Shown here piece after piece: positions 8,942-18,730 of a stretch of 64,000 bases of DNA. The stretch comes from Dehalococcoidia bacterium (GTDB lineage: Bacteria > Chloroflexota > Dehalococcoidia > SpSt-223), in the NCBI GenBank assembly GCA_025054935.1, contig JANWZD010000016.1, forward strand, positions 22,960-86,959. Direction: 5' to 3'. The notes under the pieces are model-generated. The model did no database searches and had not been told where the DNA came from. It saw nothing but the letters and a program-made list of their open reading frames with translations. The position numbers were made by a program, and so were the translations under genes. The first letter of the stretch is position 1, and the number at the start of each line of letters is the position of its first letter.

Positions 8942-9154
8942 ACGGCGGATAACGCGCCTGCTCCTTGGCCGACAGCGGCTCCGCAGTTCTGCATGTCCGG
9001 AAGACCGCTGCTCGCGCCTCAACGTCGGTCGGTCGGGGGGCAGAACGGGTGCAGAGGACGGGGTTCCCGCGGCCCGCTGCGCCGGCCTTGCAGCGATGGT
9101 GAAGAAACGCATCTCCTAGCGGCAGTGGGCGCACGCGCGCGGCTGGCGCGTGCC

Positions 9155-9294
9155 GGGCGAGTATCAGGCGTGCCTGAATGCGTCAGAACGGTGCCGGCAA
9201 GGACGATACCGTCCCGTTATGCGCGGGCGAGTGGCAGTCGCGCCTGAAGGCGTCAAAACGGCGTAAGGAAGGACGATTCTGTCATTGCGCGCCG
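9155..9294. repeat. Diverged 70-bp tandem duplication
   Basis: Unit 1 starts at 9155 and unit 2 at 9225, both with GGGCGAGT. Over the first 59 aligned bases I count 13 mismatches (about 78% identity) and no gap. Shared words include GCCTGAA, GCGTCA and AAGGACGAT. The second unit runs into the palindromic repeat at 9281. Confidence 0.75.
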
Positions 9295-9320
9295 GGCGCA
9301 GCCCGGCGCGGCAATCCCCC
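9281..9320. repeat. Palindromic GTCATTGCG...GCAATCCC element
   Basis: The core CGCCGGGC-GCA-GCCCGGCG is a perfect 8-bp stem with a three-base loop. Outer arms extend it to about 13 bp with one bulge. The flanks GTCATTGCG and GGCAATCCC match an intergenic repeat type seen in several bacterial genomes. Degenerate relatives lie at 3277, 30631 and 30711. Confidence 0.65.
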
Positions 9321-9523
9321 TCACCACAAAGAGCGCCCATCCGCATGGAGCGCTAACCGGATCACCTTCCGGCAGGGCAATCCTGACCAGCGCGAAGAGT
9401 GCCTCCCGTCGGCCGCGAGGCGTACGCTGGGAGCACTCCTCGGCGCTGCGAACACATGCGTCCATCAACCGGTGAAGGGCGTGCCGTCGGCGCCGTACAC
9501 TGCGCTGGCAGAGGGAGGGAACG

Positions 9524-10042
9524 ATGACCGCGAAGGCGCATCCCTGGCTCGCTCAGCCGTCGCCGCGCGCGACCTTACCGCGTGACCAGCTCGAAGCGCG
9601 GATCGAGCAGTTGCTCGCGACCCAAAACATGTGCGTTGTCGCGACGATGGGGAAGAACGGTCCGGTTGCCAGCCCAGTCGAGTATTACCATCATGGCCTG
9701 ACAATCTATTTCGTCTCGAACTCGGGCGCGCCCAAGCTCCGCAATATGGAGCGCGACCCGCGCATTTCTGTCGCCATCTTCCAGCCCTTGGTTGGGTGGG
9801 CGAGCGCGCGGGGCTGTCAGCTGTTTGGGAAGGCGGAGATCCTGCGGCCAGGCACTCCCGAGCACGAAGCCGGAATGGAGATCTATGCCTGGCAGAAGGG
9901 CGCTGCCGATCTCGGCCGCGGTTTTGACCAGCCGCCCCAGCTCCCGCTGATCAGGCTCGTTCCAGACCGGATCGTCTACACCGAGCATTACTTGCGGAAA
10001 GAGGGCTACGCGCCCCGGCAGATCTGGCGGCGCGACGGCTGA
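9524..10042 (+). CDS. Flavin/F420 split-barrel (pyridoxamine-phosphate-oxidase family) protein, copy 2
   Basis: 172 residues, aligned end to end with the copy at 8420. The conserved blocks are LPRDQLE.RIEQLLA.QNM, GPVASPVEYYHHGLTIYF, PKL.N..R.PR.S.AIF, GWAS.RGCQLFG, and PGTPEH.AGMEIY.WQ. Conservation of the whole barrel suggests both copies are still functional. GAGGGAGGGAA precedes the ATG, and TACACT at 9495-9500 suggests a separate promoter. Cofactor and substrate are unknown. Confidence 0.8.
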   Translation: MTAKAHPWLAQPSPRATLPRDQLEARIEQLLATQNMCVVATMGKNGPVASPVEYYHHGLTIYFVSNSGAPKLRNMERDPRISVAIFQPLVGWASARGCQLFGKAEILRPGTPEHEAGMEIYAWQKGAADLGRGFDQPPQLPLIRLVPDRIVYTEHYLRKEGYAPRQIWRRDG

Positions 10043-11463
10043 CGGCCGGCAGAGGGTGCACGAGGCAATACTTCCATCCTAGCGTGCAGGAAGGCGCGGC
10101 GTGGCCGGGCGGCAGGGCGGCGCCGCCCGGCCGCACGCTCCCCGCGAGACGGAGACGCACCCCGACAACGAGGGCCGTCTTCCGCCGCAAGCGCGCCTGT
10201 GCTTCAGAAAGGGGCGGAGCGCGCTCGCGCGGAGTTCGGCGGCGGCGCTGGGCGTCACCCTGTCGACGCGGGGCGGGCAGTCCGAGGCCGAGTTCCGGGC
10301 ATCGCCGGCGCCTGCGCGTTCGCCCTGCCGCGAAACCGCGGGCCCTCCCGACACTCTCGGCGGCCCAGCATGGTACGGCGGAACCGCTCGCCGAAGGAGG
10401 CTGCTCCGCCGCCGAGGAGCGGGAAGCGCCGAGGACAGCGCCAACGCGATCCCGTCCCCCGTCCTCAGCGCATGACCCGCCGCAGGCCCATGCACGCCCC
10501 GATCCCCTTCTCGTTCCTGCGCGAAGTCATGGCCGCCGGGCGGACCGACCTGTTCGGACCCCTCTCCCATTTCGTTGAGGCCCCGCCACCCGCGCGGGCA
10601 TGACGAAGTGACGCAGCCGGGCGCTCCGCTCCCCACAGTCGGACGCGAAAGAGCGCGCGTTCTGTCTCCGCTGCTCCCAGCGCACCGGCAGAGCCGCCGG
10701 CAGGGTGCGCGGCTGCTTGCAGCCGCGCGGGGTCTGCGGGAGCGACGGGCGCGCTGACGATCGCCTGCTGCTGGGGCGCGCGGCGGGACTCCCCCCGGCA
10801 GGATGGTTGGCATCGCGGCCGGCGTCGCGGGCCGTCCATCCGCTCTTCGGCACCCAGGGACAGCGACCGCGTAAACGATGGTGCGCAGCAGCTCACAGCG
10901 ACAACCTGCCCTTCGGAACGCCGCAAAGCAGCCGCTCTCTAAGGACGACCGCGCGCGGCGCGCTCTTACTCTCGGCTGCGTGGCGAGCCGAAGCGGATAC
11001 CTGCTCAGACACCGCTCCCTTGCCGCAGAGCCGCAGCATCGTCAGTGGGGGCGTGCAGTGCGCTGGCCCGTCCAAGCGCGGTCGGCCTCGGGCTCGATGC
11101 GCCGCTCGAGCAGGGTCTGCCGAAGCGAGCAGCGGCCTCGACGACGTGCTCGACACGGTCCCTTCCGCGAGTTCCCGCTTGACCTCGCAGCACAGGTCGC
11201 CTCCGAAGCGGCCCGGGGCGCGCGCCTTGGAGGCCCGTTCCGTCTTGCGGGGCTGCAGACGGTCCAAATGGCCGGGGAGGATGGCCGAGGAACTGGTATC
11301 CTTAGCACGGCGCGTGCGTTGGCCGCGTCGACACCGAAGAACTGTACCGCTGGGAGCACACACCTTCTGAAGGCGGAGGGGGCTTGCTCGCGGCGTGTCA
11401 CGGGCCGGCGCTGCCTATCGCGGCCCGCTGCCGGAGCGGAGCACGGAGCAGAGGAGGAGCACA
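10043..11463. other. 1.42-kb gap without a convincing gene
   Basis: Very GC-rich sequence with overlapping open frames on both strands whose translations are Arg/Ala/Pro/Ser-rich and family-less. No tRNA, terminator or IS end was found. It ends with the AGGAGGAG ribosome-binding site of the methyltransferase. I see nothing functional beyond that. Confidence 0.55.
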
Positions 11464-12531
11464 ATGGTTCGCCCGCAGATCGGCACCACCCCTGCGTTCA
11501 CCGAGCTTGATACCGAACTGTATCTCGATTTCGTCCAAGGACTGTTCGGCTTCGTCAGCAAACTTGACGCCGCCGCCCGTCCGCTCGTTGAAGCGGAATA
11601 TGCTGCCTTCCGTGAGCGCGAGGGGCGGCCGATCACGGACATCAACGAGGCGCACGAGCGGTTCGGCAAGCTGCCGATCGTCGCTGCGCGGCATCGCATT
11701 CGCCATGCCATCCAGACGATGAACCATACTGCTGTCCGCACCGACCTCGAGCGGCGGCGAGAGGAACTGCTCGCGGAACTCGACCGCGCCGAGAAGATGG
11801 GGCCGGGCACGCTTCAGTACGACCCGAACTGGAAGATCCCTGAGTACGCTACGCGCGAGATCCATCGGCTGCGCGGCGGCTACGTCACCGACCCCCTCGC
11901 CGGGTACTTCTACCACGCCAACACCCGTCAGTTCTACGGAGGGCGCAACGACTACGACGAGATGCACCAAGCGCAAGTCGACAAGCTCCCCATCCCGGCG
12001 GATGGGCAGGTGCGGCGGATCCTCGAGATGGGGTGCGCCTCCGGGCAGAGCGCGACCGCGCTCAAGCGCCGCTTTCCGAACGCCGAGGTCTGGGCGATCG
12101 ATGTCGGCATCCCGATGCTCCGCTACGCGCACAAGCGCGCGGTCGACCTCGGCCTCGAAATCCATTTCAAGCAGGCGCTCGCCGAAGATACCGGCTTTCC
12201 GCCCGCCTCGTTCGACATGGTCTATGCCTACATTCTCTTCCACGAGCTGCCGCTCGAGATTGCGGAGAAAGTGTGCGCCGAGGCTGCGCGGATCGTGCGT
12301 CCTGGCGGGCTCTTCCTCGTCCTCGACTTTCCGACCATCGATACACCGATGGGGCAGGCGCGCGGCATTTACGGCGAGATCCTCGGCGATATCGACCGCC
12401 GGCATAATGAAGAGCCGTATCGCGAAGCGTTCACCCACTCCGATTTCAGCGCGATGCTGCGCCGCCACTTCCCCAAGGTCGAAGTGATCACCGAGGGCTT
12501 TGGGCTGCCGCTGCGCGTTGCCACGCGCTAG
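11464..12531 (+). CDS. Class I SAM-dependent methyltransferase with N-terminal extension
   Basis: 355 residues. The C-terminal ~190 residues form a class I methyltransferase: motif I 'RILEMGCASGQSATALKRRFP' near residue 180, an acidic 'VWAIDVG' strand end, and 'PPASFDMVYAYILFHELP' for motif IV. The first ~165 residues are a helical region rich in charged residues with 'HRIRHAIQTMNHTAVRTDLERRREELLAELD', not a domain I recognise. The start at 11464 is supported by AGGAGGAG eight bases upstream. The substrate is unknown; the fold is compatible with lipid, quinone or small-molecule methylation. Confidence 0.8.
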   Translation: MVRPQIGTTPAFTELDTELYLDFVQGLFGFVSKLDAAARPLVEAEYAAFREREGRPITDINEAHERFGKLPIVAARHRIRHAIQTMNHTAVRTDLERRREELLAELDRAEKMGPGTLQYDPNWKIPEYATREIHRLRGGYVTDPLAGYFYHANTRQFYGGRNDYDEMHQAQVDKLPIPADGQVRRILEMGCASGQSATALKRRFPNAEVWAIDVGIPMLRYAHKRAVDLGLEIHFKQALAEDTGFPPASFDMVYAYILFHELPLEIAEKVCAEAARIVRPGGLFLVLDFPTIDTPMGQARGIYGEILGDIDRRHNEEPYREAFTHSDFSAMLRRHFPKVEVITEGFGLPLRVATR

Positions 12532-12548
12532 GCCGCCTGCGACACCGT

Positions 12549-13022
12549 TCAGGCGTCTCTCTCGGCGCCATCGCGCCCAAGGTCGGCGTTGTCGGCATCG
12601 GTGTCGAGCAGCTGCTGCGCGGCAAGGCGGAAGCCGGCTTCGAGCGCTTCGACTTGGCGGACCACCGTCTCGCAGGTAGCAACAAACTCAGCGGTGGTGA
12701 TCAGGCTCGGGGGCAGGTTGTGCATGTAGGAGACCACCGCCTGATTGTTCACCTGCTCGATGCACCAGAAGCCGCGCTGGTTGTGCGCGTTGCGCTCGAG
12801 GAGAAAGGCGAGCAGCGGCGCCGGCAGGTCCTGCGCCGATGCCTCGCGGATCGCGCTCTGGCAGGAGAATTCCCACACCTCTCCCATATCGATCACGAGG
12901 AGCGTCTGGGTGCTCTCACCAATCCCAAAACGGATGATTGCCCGCTGATCGTCGAGATCGTGGATCGCGATCCCGGCGGCATCGGCGAGGGTCTGGATAT
13001 GCGCGCGAAAGCCGTTTCCCAT
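12549..13022 (-). CDS. Uncharacterised protein, possibly YbjN/T3S-chaperone-like fold
   Basis: 157 residues. A strong ribosome-binding site (GAGAGGAGGAGG) precedes the ATG. The pattern of alternating strands and helices (ALADAAGIAIHDLDDQRAIIRF, TLLVIDMGEVWEFSC, LLAFLLERNAHNQRGFWCIEQVNNQAVVSYMHNLPP) resembles YbjN or secretion-chaperone-like folds, with a final helix 'ETVVRQVEALEAGFRLAAQQLL'. That assignment is a guess from the pattern. It ends in an acidic tail and is convergent with the methyltransferase. Confidence 0.6.
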   Translation of the reverse strand: MGNGFRAHIQTLADAAGIAIHDLDDQRAIIRFGIGESTQTLLVIDMGEVWEFSCQSAIREASAQDLPAPLLAFLLERNAHNQRGFWCIEQVNNQAVVSYMHNLPPSLITTAEFVATCETVVRQVEALEAGFRLAAQQLLDTDADNADLGRDGAERDA

Positions 13023-13655
13023 CGGCCTCCTCCTCTCGGCGACTGCCCACCCGCATTGTGCCGAATTGCGGCCCGAATGTCGCCCACTTGATGCGCTCTG
13101 TTCTCAAGAGCGAGAGATGTCCGGCGCGCGCAGGCAGACGTTTCACGCCGGCGCGAGAGCGGTGCCGATGTCATCGCCCGCCTCAAGGCCAGAGCGCGCC
13201 GGCCCCAGCACGCTTCGGCCGCGCTCGCCGCTCTCCTCTCCTGCGGCCGAGAGCGTGACGCCCCCTCGCGTTGAGGCGCTGACTCCCCGTCGCCCAGAGC
13301 GGGCGCACCTTCCCTGCCGGCAGAAAGGCGCGCGCCTGGCCCACCGTGTTCCGCCCGACCCTGGCCGACGCCCGCTCGCTGCGGCGGGCGACAACGCGCT
13401 CGGGTGAACTCCGGCGGGGCGGCAGGCAGTTCCCGGGAGCTGCGTGCTGCTGCTGCCGCTCAAGGGGCGAGGCGCACCGGGACCGTGCCGCTTGCGGCAG
13501 GGAGGACCGGGAGCGCGGTTCGGTCGTCGCCGAGGCAGGACGGCGCCAATCGAAAAGAGGGCCGCGCTCCAGTATCGCCTGTCCCGTCGTGTACACTTCA
13601 AGCAGGCACGTTCCCGTAGAGAGAGGCGGGCGCCGATTGTGCGGCTCGGATCGGC
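13023..13655. other. 633-base intergenic region upstream of lepA
   Basis: A divergent region between the small minus-strand gene and lepA. No supported ORF or RNA. TACACT at 13592-13597, 59 bases before lepA, is a candidate -10 without an obvious -35. Confidence 0.45.
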
Positions 13656-15485
13656 ATGGATCAGCGCTATATCCGCAATTTCTGCATCATCGCTCATATC
13701 GACCACGGCAAGTCAACCCTCGCGGATCGACTGCTTGAATACACCGGCACCATAAGCGAGCGCGAGATGGAAGAGCAGGTGCTCGACTCGATGGACCTCG
13801 AGCGCGAGCGCGGCATCACCATCAAGCTGCATCCGCTCCGGATGTATTACACCGCCAGCGACGGCATCGAATATGAACTGAACCTGATCGACACGCCGGG
13901 GCATGTCGACTTCACCTACGAGGTATCGCGCTCGCTCGCGGCGGCAGAGGGGGCGATCCTCGTCGTTGATGCCAGCCAAGGCATTCAGGCTCAGACCCTC
14001 TCGAACGTCTATCTCGCGCTGGAGAATGACCTCCACCTGATCGCTGTCGTCAACAAGATCGACCTGCCGAATGCCGACCCCGAGAAGGTGATCCACGAGA
14101 TCGAAGAGGTGATCGGGATCCCCCGCGAGGACATCATCCTCGCGAGCGCAAAGGAAGGACGAGGCACGCGGGAGATCTTGGAAGCGATCGTTCACAAAAT
14201 TCCGCCGCCCGCCGGCAATCCAGATGCGCCGACGCGCGCGCTTATCTTCGACTCAAAGTATGACCCCTACAAGGGCGTGATCGCGTATGTGCGCGTCGTC
14301 GATGGCAGGCTCGAACGGGGGCAGAAGCTGCTCCTGATGTCGAACCAGAAAGAGATCGAGCCGGTCGAGGTGGGCATCTTTCGCCCGGAGATGACGCCGG
14401 TCGATCGTCTCGAGGCGGGTGAATCGGGGTATGTCGCCACCGGCTTGAAGCAGGTGCGCGAGTGCCGCGTGGGCGATACGATCACGCTCGCGGAGACGCC
14501 GGCTGCCGAGCCCCTGCCGGGCTACCGACCTGCCAAGCCGATGGTGTTTGCGGGGCTGTACCCCGTCGACGGCGCCGATTATCCGCTGCTTCGCGACGCC
14601 CTCGACAAGCTGAAGCTGAACGATGCGGCGCTCGTCTATGAGCCGGAAACCTCGGCGGCGCTCGGTTTCGGCTTTCGCTGCGGATTTCTCGGCCTGCTCC
14701 ATATGGAGATCATTCAGGAGCGGCTCGAACGCGAGTACGGCCTGCAGCTCCTCGCCACCGCGCCGAGCGTCGAATATCACGTCACCAAGACCAACGGCGA
14801 GGTAGTGGTGGTGGACAACCCCGCCGACCTGCCGCACGGCTCCGTGATCCAAGAGATCGCCGAGCCGTGGATGACGATCACAATCATTGTTCCCGCGCGC
14901 TACATCGGCCAGATTATGGAGCTCGTCACCTCGCGACGCGGGGAGTTCGTCAAGATGGAGTATCTCGAATCGTCCGGCCGCTCCGATACGGTGGCGGGCG
15001 ATCAGCGCGTCTTGCTGCAGTACGACATCCCGCTCAGCGAGATCCTCGTCGACTTTTACGACCAGCTGAAGTCGCGGACACAGGGCTACGCCTCGCTCGA
15101 CTATGCGTTCAAAGAGTATCGCGCCGGCCGGTTGGTGAAACTGGACATTCTGGTCAACAATCAGCCGGTCGATGCTTTGTCGATCATCGTCGACGCCGGC
15201 TCTGCGTATGAGCACGGCAGGCAGCTCGTCGAGAAGCTCCGCGGGCTCATCCCGCGCCAGCTGTTCGATGTCCCCATTCAAGCGGCGATCGGCAGCCGCG
15301 TCATCGCCCGCGAGACCGTGCGGGCGCTGCGCAAAAATGTGCTCGACAAGTGCTACGGCGGCGATGTCACGCGCAAGCGCAAGCTGCTCGAGAAACAGGC
15401 CGCTGGCAAGAAGCGGATGAAGCGGATCGGGCAGGTGGAAATCCCCCAAGAGGCGTTTCTTGCCGTTCTCCAGTTGAGCCGCTAG
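13656..15485 (+). CDS. lepA: Elongation factor 4 (LepA), ribosome back-translocase GTPase
   Basis: 609 residues, the normal LepA length (~600). GTPase motifs are G1 '[15 protein letters not shown]', the G2 region 'ERGITIK', G3 'DTPGHVDF' and G4 'NKIDLP'. EF-G-like domains II, III and V follow, then the LepA-specific C-terminal domain with [23 protein letters not shown]. It binds ribosomes and promotes back-translocation or assists initiation and biogenesis. The ATG is fixed by the conserved N-terminus '[15 protein letters not shown]'; the ribosome-binding site is weak. Confidence 0.97.
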   Translation: MDQRYIRNFCIIAHIDHGKSTLADRLLEYTGTISEREMEEQVLDSMDLERERGITIKLHPLRMYYTASDGIEYELNLIDTPGHVDFTYEVSRSLAAAEGAILVVDASQGIQAQTLSNVYLALENDLHLIAVVNKIDLPNADPEKVIHEIEEVIGIPREDIILASAKEGRGTREILEAIVHKIPPPAGNPDAPTRALIFDSKYDPYKGVIAYVRVVDGRLERGQKLLLMSNQKEIEPVEVGIFRPEMTPVDRLEAGESGYVATGLKQVRECRVGDTITLAETPAAEPLPGYRPAKPMVFAGLYPVDGADYPLLRDALDKLKLNDAALVYEPETSAALGFGFRCGFLGLLHMEIIQERLEREYGLQLLATAPSVEYHVTKTNGEVVVVDNPADLPHGSVIQEIAEPWMTITIIVPARYIGQIMELVTSRRGEFVKMEYLESSGRSDTVAGDQRVLLQYDIPLSEILVDFYDQLKSRTQGYASLDYAFKEYRAGRLVKLDILVNNQPVDALSIIVDAGSAYEHGRQLVEKLRGLIPRQLFDVPIQAAIGSRVIARETVRALRKNVLDKCYGGDVTRKRKLLEKQAAGKKRMKRIGQVEIPQEAFLAVLQLSR

Positions 15486-15754
15486 CGCTCGTTGCGCCGG
15501 TCGCGCCCGCTGCCGCCCCAACCGAAGCCGTGTCGGCAGTCCCGAGTGCCCGGCGCTCCTGCCCGCAGCTCGGGCGGCGGTCGCCGCCAGCGCATGCCAG
15601 CAGCGGGGTCCGATGGTCCCGCACCGACGAGCTGCGCGCTATTGCGCAGCCTCCCGCGCTCGGCGCCACGCGCAGGGGAGCTGGCGGCCGCGCAAACTGC
15701 CAGAATGCGGCGCGCCGCCGGTTGCTGCGCCGGCCTCGGGGCTGAGCGAGTGCG

Positions 15755-16777
15755 TTAGGCGGTCAGTTCGTGAACGAGCGCGACCGTCTCGCGCAGCGCC
15801 TCTGCCGACGTGCCGGGGAGGACGCCGCCGCCGAGATTGACGATATGTCCCGGCCGACCGTCTGCCTCAGCGAGCAGGGCCGCGACGCCCTCGCGCAGCG
15901 GCGCGCCCCGGGTGAGCAGCAGGGTCGGGTCGAGGTTGCCCTGCACTGCCCGGCCTCCTCCGCGCTCCCAGGCGGTGCTGAGCGGCACGCGATAGTCGAT
16001 GCCGAGCGCGTCTCCGCCGGCCGCGCTCATCGCTTCGAGAAGGTGCGCGTTGTTCGTTGCGAAGTGGATAGTCGGCGTGCCAGTCAGCGCGGCGAAGATC
16101 CGCGCGGTGTAGGGCGCTGCGAAGCGCATCCAGTCGTCGCGTGAGAGCACCCCTGCCAGCGAGTCGAACAGCTCGATCACGTGGGCGCCCGCGGCGACTT
16201 GGGCACGCAGGTGGCGAGCAGTCACCTCGGCGAGCGCGCTGAGCAGCGCGTCCCAGGCGGCGGGCTCGGTGCGCAGAAAGGCCTTTGTCACTCGCCAGTC
16301 GGCGGAGTGACCGCCTTCGATAAGGTAGGCGGCGACGGTGAAGGGTGCGCCGGCGAACCCGATGAGCGGCACCCGCTCTCCCAGCGCCCGTCGCGTCAGG
16401 CGGATGCCCTCGAGGACGTAGTCAAGGGCTGGCTCTGCTTCCTGAGGACGGAGCCGCTCGATATCGGCGAGCGAGCGGATGGGAGGGTCGACCCGTGGCC
16501 CGACCCCGGGGAGAATATCGAGCGCCGCCCCCATTGCTCGAGGAATGAGCAGAATGTCGGCGAAGAGGATCGCCGCGTCAACGCCGCACCGCTCCACAGG
16601 TTCGAGTGTCACCTCGGCGACGACCTCCGGCCGCTCGCACATCTCGAGAAAGCGCAGCCGTTGCGCGATTGCGCTGAAGCGCGGCATCGCTCGCCCGGCC
16701 TGCCGGTGGAACCAGACCGGCGGCCGCGGGGTGGGGCGCCGTGCGAGCGCGCGGAGGAGCAGATGGTCTTCCTGCAC
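15755..16777 (-). CDS. hemE: Uroporphyrinogen decarboxylase
   Basis: 340 residues, the typical HemE length. The N-terminal 'PVWFHRQAGRAMPRF' holds the RQAGR substrate-binding motif near residue 30, followed by 'AAILFADILLIPRAMG', 'GFAGAPFTVAAYLIEGG' and 'GHIVNLGGGVLPGT'. It decarboxylates uroporphyrinogen III to coproporphyrinogen III in haem synthesis. The start is a GTG at 16777 preceded by GGAGG; the longer frame has a disordered Arg-rich extension absent from the family. It is divergent from the alpha/beta hydrolase and convergent with lepA. Confidence 0.95.
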   Translation of the reverse strand: MQEDHLLLRALARRPTPRPPVWFHRQAGRAMPRFSAIAQRLRFLEMCERPEVVAEVTLEPVERCGVDAAILFADILLIPRAMGAALDILPGVGPRVDPPIRSLADIERLRPQEAEPALDYVLEGIRLTRRALGERVPLIGFAGAPFTVAAYLIEGGHSADWRVTKAFLRTEPAAWDALLSALAEVTARHLRAQVAAGAHVIELFDSLAGVLSRDDWMRFAAPYTARIFAALTGTPTIHFATNNAHLLEAMSAAGGDALGIDYRVPLSTAWERGGGRAVQGNLDPTLLLTRGAPLREGVAALLAEADGRPGHIVNLGGGVLPGTSAEALRETVALVHELTA

Positions 16778-16813
16778 AGGAACCTCCGAGGTGTCTGCCA
16801 CGCGAATTGTGCC

Positions 16814-16819
16814 TATGAT
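16814..16819 (+). promoter_or_regulatory. Putative -10 element before the alpha/beta hydrolase
   Basis: TATGAT on the plus strand in the 52-base hemE/hydrolase divergent gap. If transcription starts about seven bases later, translation from the GTG at 16830 would be nearly leaderless. Confidence 0.4.
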
Positions 16820-16829
16820 CCTGCCTGCC

Positions 16830-17738
16830 GTGAATAGACCGCCCGTCCTCCTCTTCGTCCAACATGGCTGGGCAGATCGTGCCCGCTCGCTGAGCGCCCT
16901 TGCGCGCCGGCTTGTCACTCCCACGACCACCGTGGTCAATCCGGACCTCGGCTTTTTTCAGACCTGGACGCGGATGGACCTCCTCGTCGACCGAGTAGAA
17001 CGGGAGGCGGCCGCGGCGATCGCGGCCGCGCCGGGGTCGCTCATCCGTGTTGTCGGGCATTCGATGGGCGGGCTGATCTGGCTGGAAGTGCTGAACCGCC
17101 ACCCGGAGTGGTGGACCCGCATCGATGGGGTGGTGCTCCTCGGCTCCCCTATCGGCGGTGCGCGCCTTGCGCATCTTGCTGATCCGCTCGATCTCACGAT
17201 CGGGCGCGACCTTAAGGTAGACCGCCGGCCGCTGGCGAGCCAGCTGGCAAGGCGCATGCGCCTCCTCTCAATCGCGGGGAAGTCTGATGCTGCAGGGGAT
17301 GGCGTTGTCCGCATTGCTGACGCCACGGCGCCTGGCATCCGGACTGTCGTTGTGCCGGGCGTGCCTCATCGCGATCTTCGGACGAGCCGGCCCGTTCTCC
17401 TCCTTGCCCGAGAGTTCTTCCGCAACCGGAAGACGACTATGCCGTCCCCGCAAACCCTCATCGCTCGGCTGCGCGCGATCCCAGGGATGACCGACAGTCG
17501 GCAGCGATCGATCTTCCTGCCTCCGCTTGCGGTGCTGTTCCGCGACGGCACAACGCTGCTCGCAGGCCGGACGGTGCTCGGGGTCACCGAGGTTGCTCTC
17601 GTCGCGCCGGCCGGCACGCCGCTGTACGCTGGCTACGTCGGCAAGGACGCCGTCGTTCACCTCCGCGCCGGCCTCGCGGCGATCGCCGCAGACTACGCGA
17701 GCGCTATCCTCTGGGCAGCGCAGCAGAGAGAGGGATGA
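16830..17738 (+). CDS. Alpha/beta hydrolase with C-terminal extension
   Basis: 302 residues from a GTG at 16830. An in-frame ATG at 16815 overlaps the TATGAT box and is less likely. The nucleophile elbow is GHSMGG near residue 78, followed by 'GVVLLGSPIGGARLA' and a late 'GVPHRDL' that could supply the catalytic His. About 100 C-terminal residues (from PSPQTLIARLRAIPG) form an extra segment of unknown role. The fold suggests a lipase/esterase-like enzyme; no signal peptide is seen. It overlaps the next gene by four bases. Confidence 0.75.
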   Translation: MNRPPVLLFVQHGWADRARSLSALARRLVTPTTTVVNPDLGFFQTWTRMDLLVDRVEREAAAAIAAAPGSLIRVVGHSMGGLIWLEVLNRHPEWWTRIDGVVLLGSPIGGARLAHLADPLDLTIGRDLKVDRRPLASQLARRMRLLSIAGKSDAAGDGVVRIADATAPGIRTVVVPGVPHRDLRTSRPVLLLAREFFRNRKTTMPSPQTLIARLRAIPGMTDSRQRSIFLPPLAVLFRDGTTLLAGRTVLGVTEVALVAPAGTPLYAGYVGKDAVVHLRAGLAAIAADYASAILWAAQQREG

Positions 17739-18730
17739 ACGTGCGGGGACAGCTCGTGCGCCGCCTCGGTATCGGGATTGCGGCGAGCTGCGCTGCCGGA
17801 CTGGGCACCGCATGGCTGACGCGAGTTCGGACCGACCACCTCCGCAGTCGGCCGAACCCGGCGACCACCTATGACGAAGCGATGGCGCGCTTTCAGGCGC
17901 TGGCCGCGCTCGATGGACCCGCCGTCAACCCGGTCTGCCGATCCGCATTGCTGACCCACGGGCGGCGCGTGCGGCGAGCGATCGTCTTCATTCACGGGAT
18001 GACCAACTGCCCGGCGCAGTTCGAGCCGTTAGGCCGGTTGTTCTTCGAGCGCGGCTACAACGTGCTCCTGCCGCGCATGCCGCAGAATGGCTACGCTGAC
18101 CGGATGACAACTGCGCTGTCCCGCCTGACCGCGGAGCAGCTGCGCGACTTTGCCGACCAGATCGCGGATATCGCGGCAGGGCTGGGAGAGGAGGCCATTG
18201 TCGCTGGCCTGTCAGCGGGCGGGGTGGTCGCTGCTTGGATCACCCAGTTTCGCGCCGACATTGCGCGCACCGTCCTGATTGCGCCCTCGCTTGGGCTGGG
18301 CCGCTATCGCCCCACGCTTCAGCAGCTGCTGCTGCGGGCGCTCTTGCGGGTGCCGAACATCCAGACACAACGTCTCCGCCCCTTTGAAGATGGCCCGCCG
18401 TACAGCTACTACGGCTACTCAACGCGCGCCCTTGGCGAGGTGCTGCGCCTTGGGCTGGCGACAACGCGGGCGGCGCTCCAAGGACCGCCGGCCGTGCAGG
18501 ACGTGATCGTCGTCACGAATGCTAACGACGCGGCTGTGAACAACAATGTCACGCGCCGGCTCATCGCTCTCTGGCAGGCCCAGGGGCTCGAGCGCGTCAC
18601 CTCCTATGACTTCCCGAAGCGTGCCGGTCTTGTCCATGACCTGATCGACATTCATCAGTCCAAGCAGCGGACCGACCTCGTCTATCCGACGCTGCTCGAT
18701 CTGATCGACCGGCCGGCGGCGCGCGTCTGA
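17735..18730 (+). CDS. Alpha/beta hydrolase with N-terminal hydrophobic segment
   Basis: 331 residues. A short hydrophobic helix (IGIAASCAAGLGTAWL) near the N-terminus may be a signal anchor. The hydrolase core has 'AIVFIHGMTNCPAQFEPLG' for the oxyanion region and GLSAGG for the nucleophile elbow near residue 160, with a late 'GLVHDLID' His. It resembles carboxylesterase/monoglyceride-lipase-like proteins. Coupling (ATGA overlap) to another alpha/beta hydrolase suggests a two-enzyme esterase operon; substrates are unknown. Confidence 0.78.
   Translation: MNVRGQLVRRLGIGIAASCAAGLGTAWLTRVRTDHLRSRPNPATTYDEAMARFQALAALDGPAVNPVCRSALLTHGRRVRRAIVFIHGMTNCPAQFEPLGRLFFERGYNVLLPRMPQNGYADRMTTALSRLTAEQLRDFADQIADIAAGLGEEAIVAGLSAGGVVAAWITQFRADIARTVLIAPSLGLGRYRPTLQQLLLRALLRVPNIQTQRLRPFEDGPPYSYYGYSTRALGEVLRLGLATTRAALQGPPAVQDVIVVTNANDAAVNNNVTRRLIALWQAQGLERVTSYDFPKRAGLVHDLIDIHQSKQRTDLVYPTLLDLIDRPAARV

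Larger units (their letters stand above)
8942..9523. other. 582-base spacer holding repeats
   Basis: The spacer between the two duplicated split-barrel genes. It has no credible ORF. It contains a diverged tandem duplication of exactly 70 bases (9155-9294), a strong palindrome (9281-9320) and TACACT at 9495-9500, a possible -10 for the downstream gene. Confidence 0.6.

Noticed and set aside
16815..16829. ATG start for the hydrolase gene at 16815
   Set aside because: The codon overlaps the TATGAT box, so it would lie upstream of the expected transcription start; GTG at 16830 is preferred.
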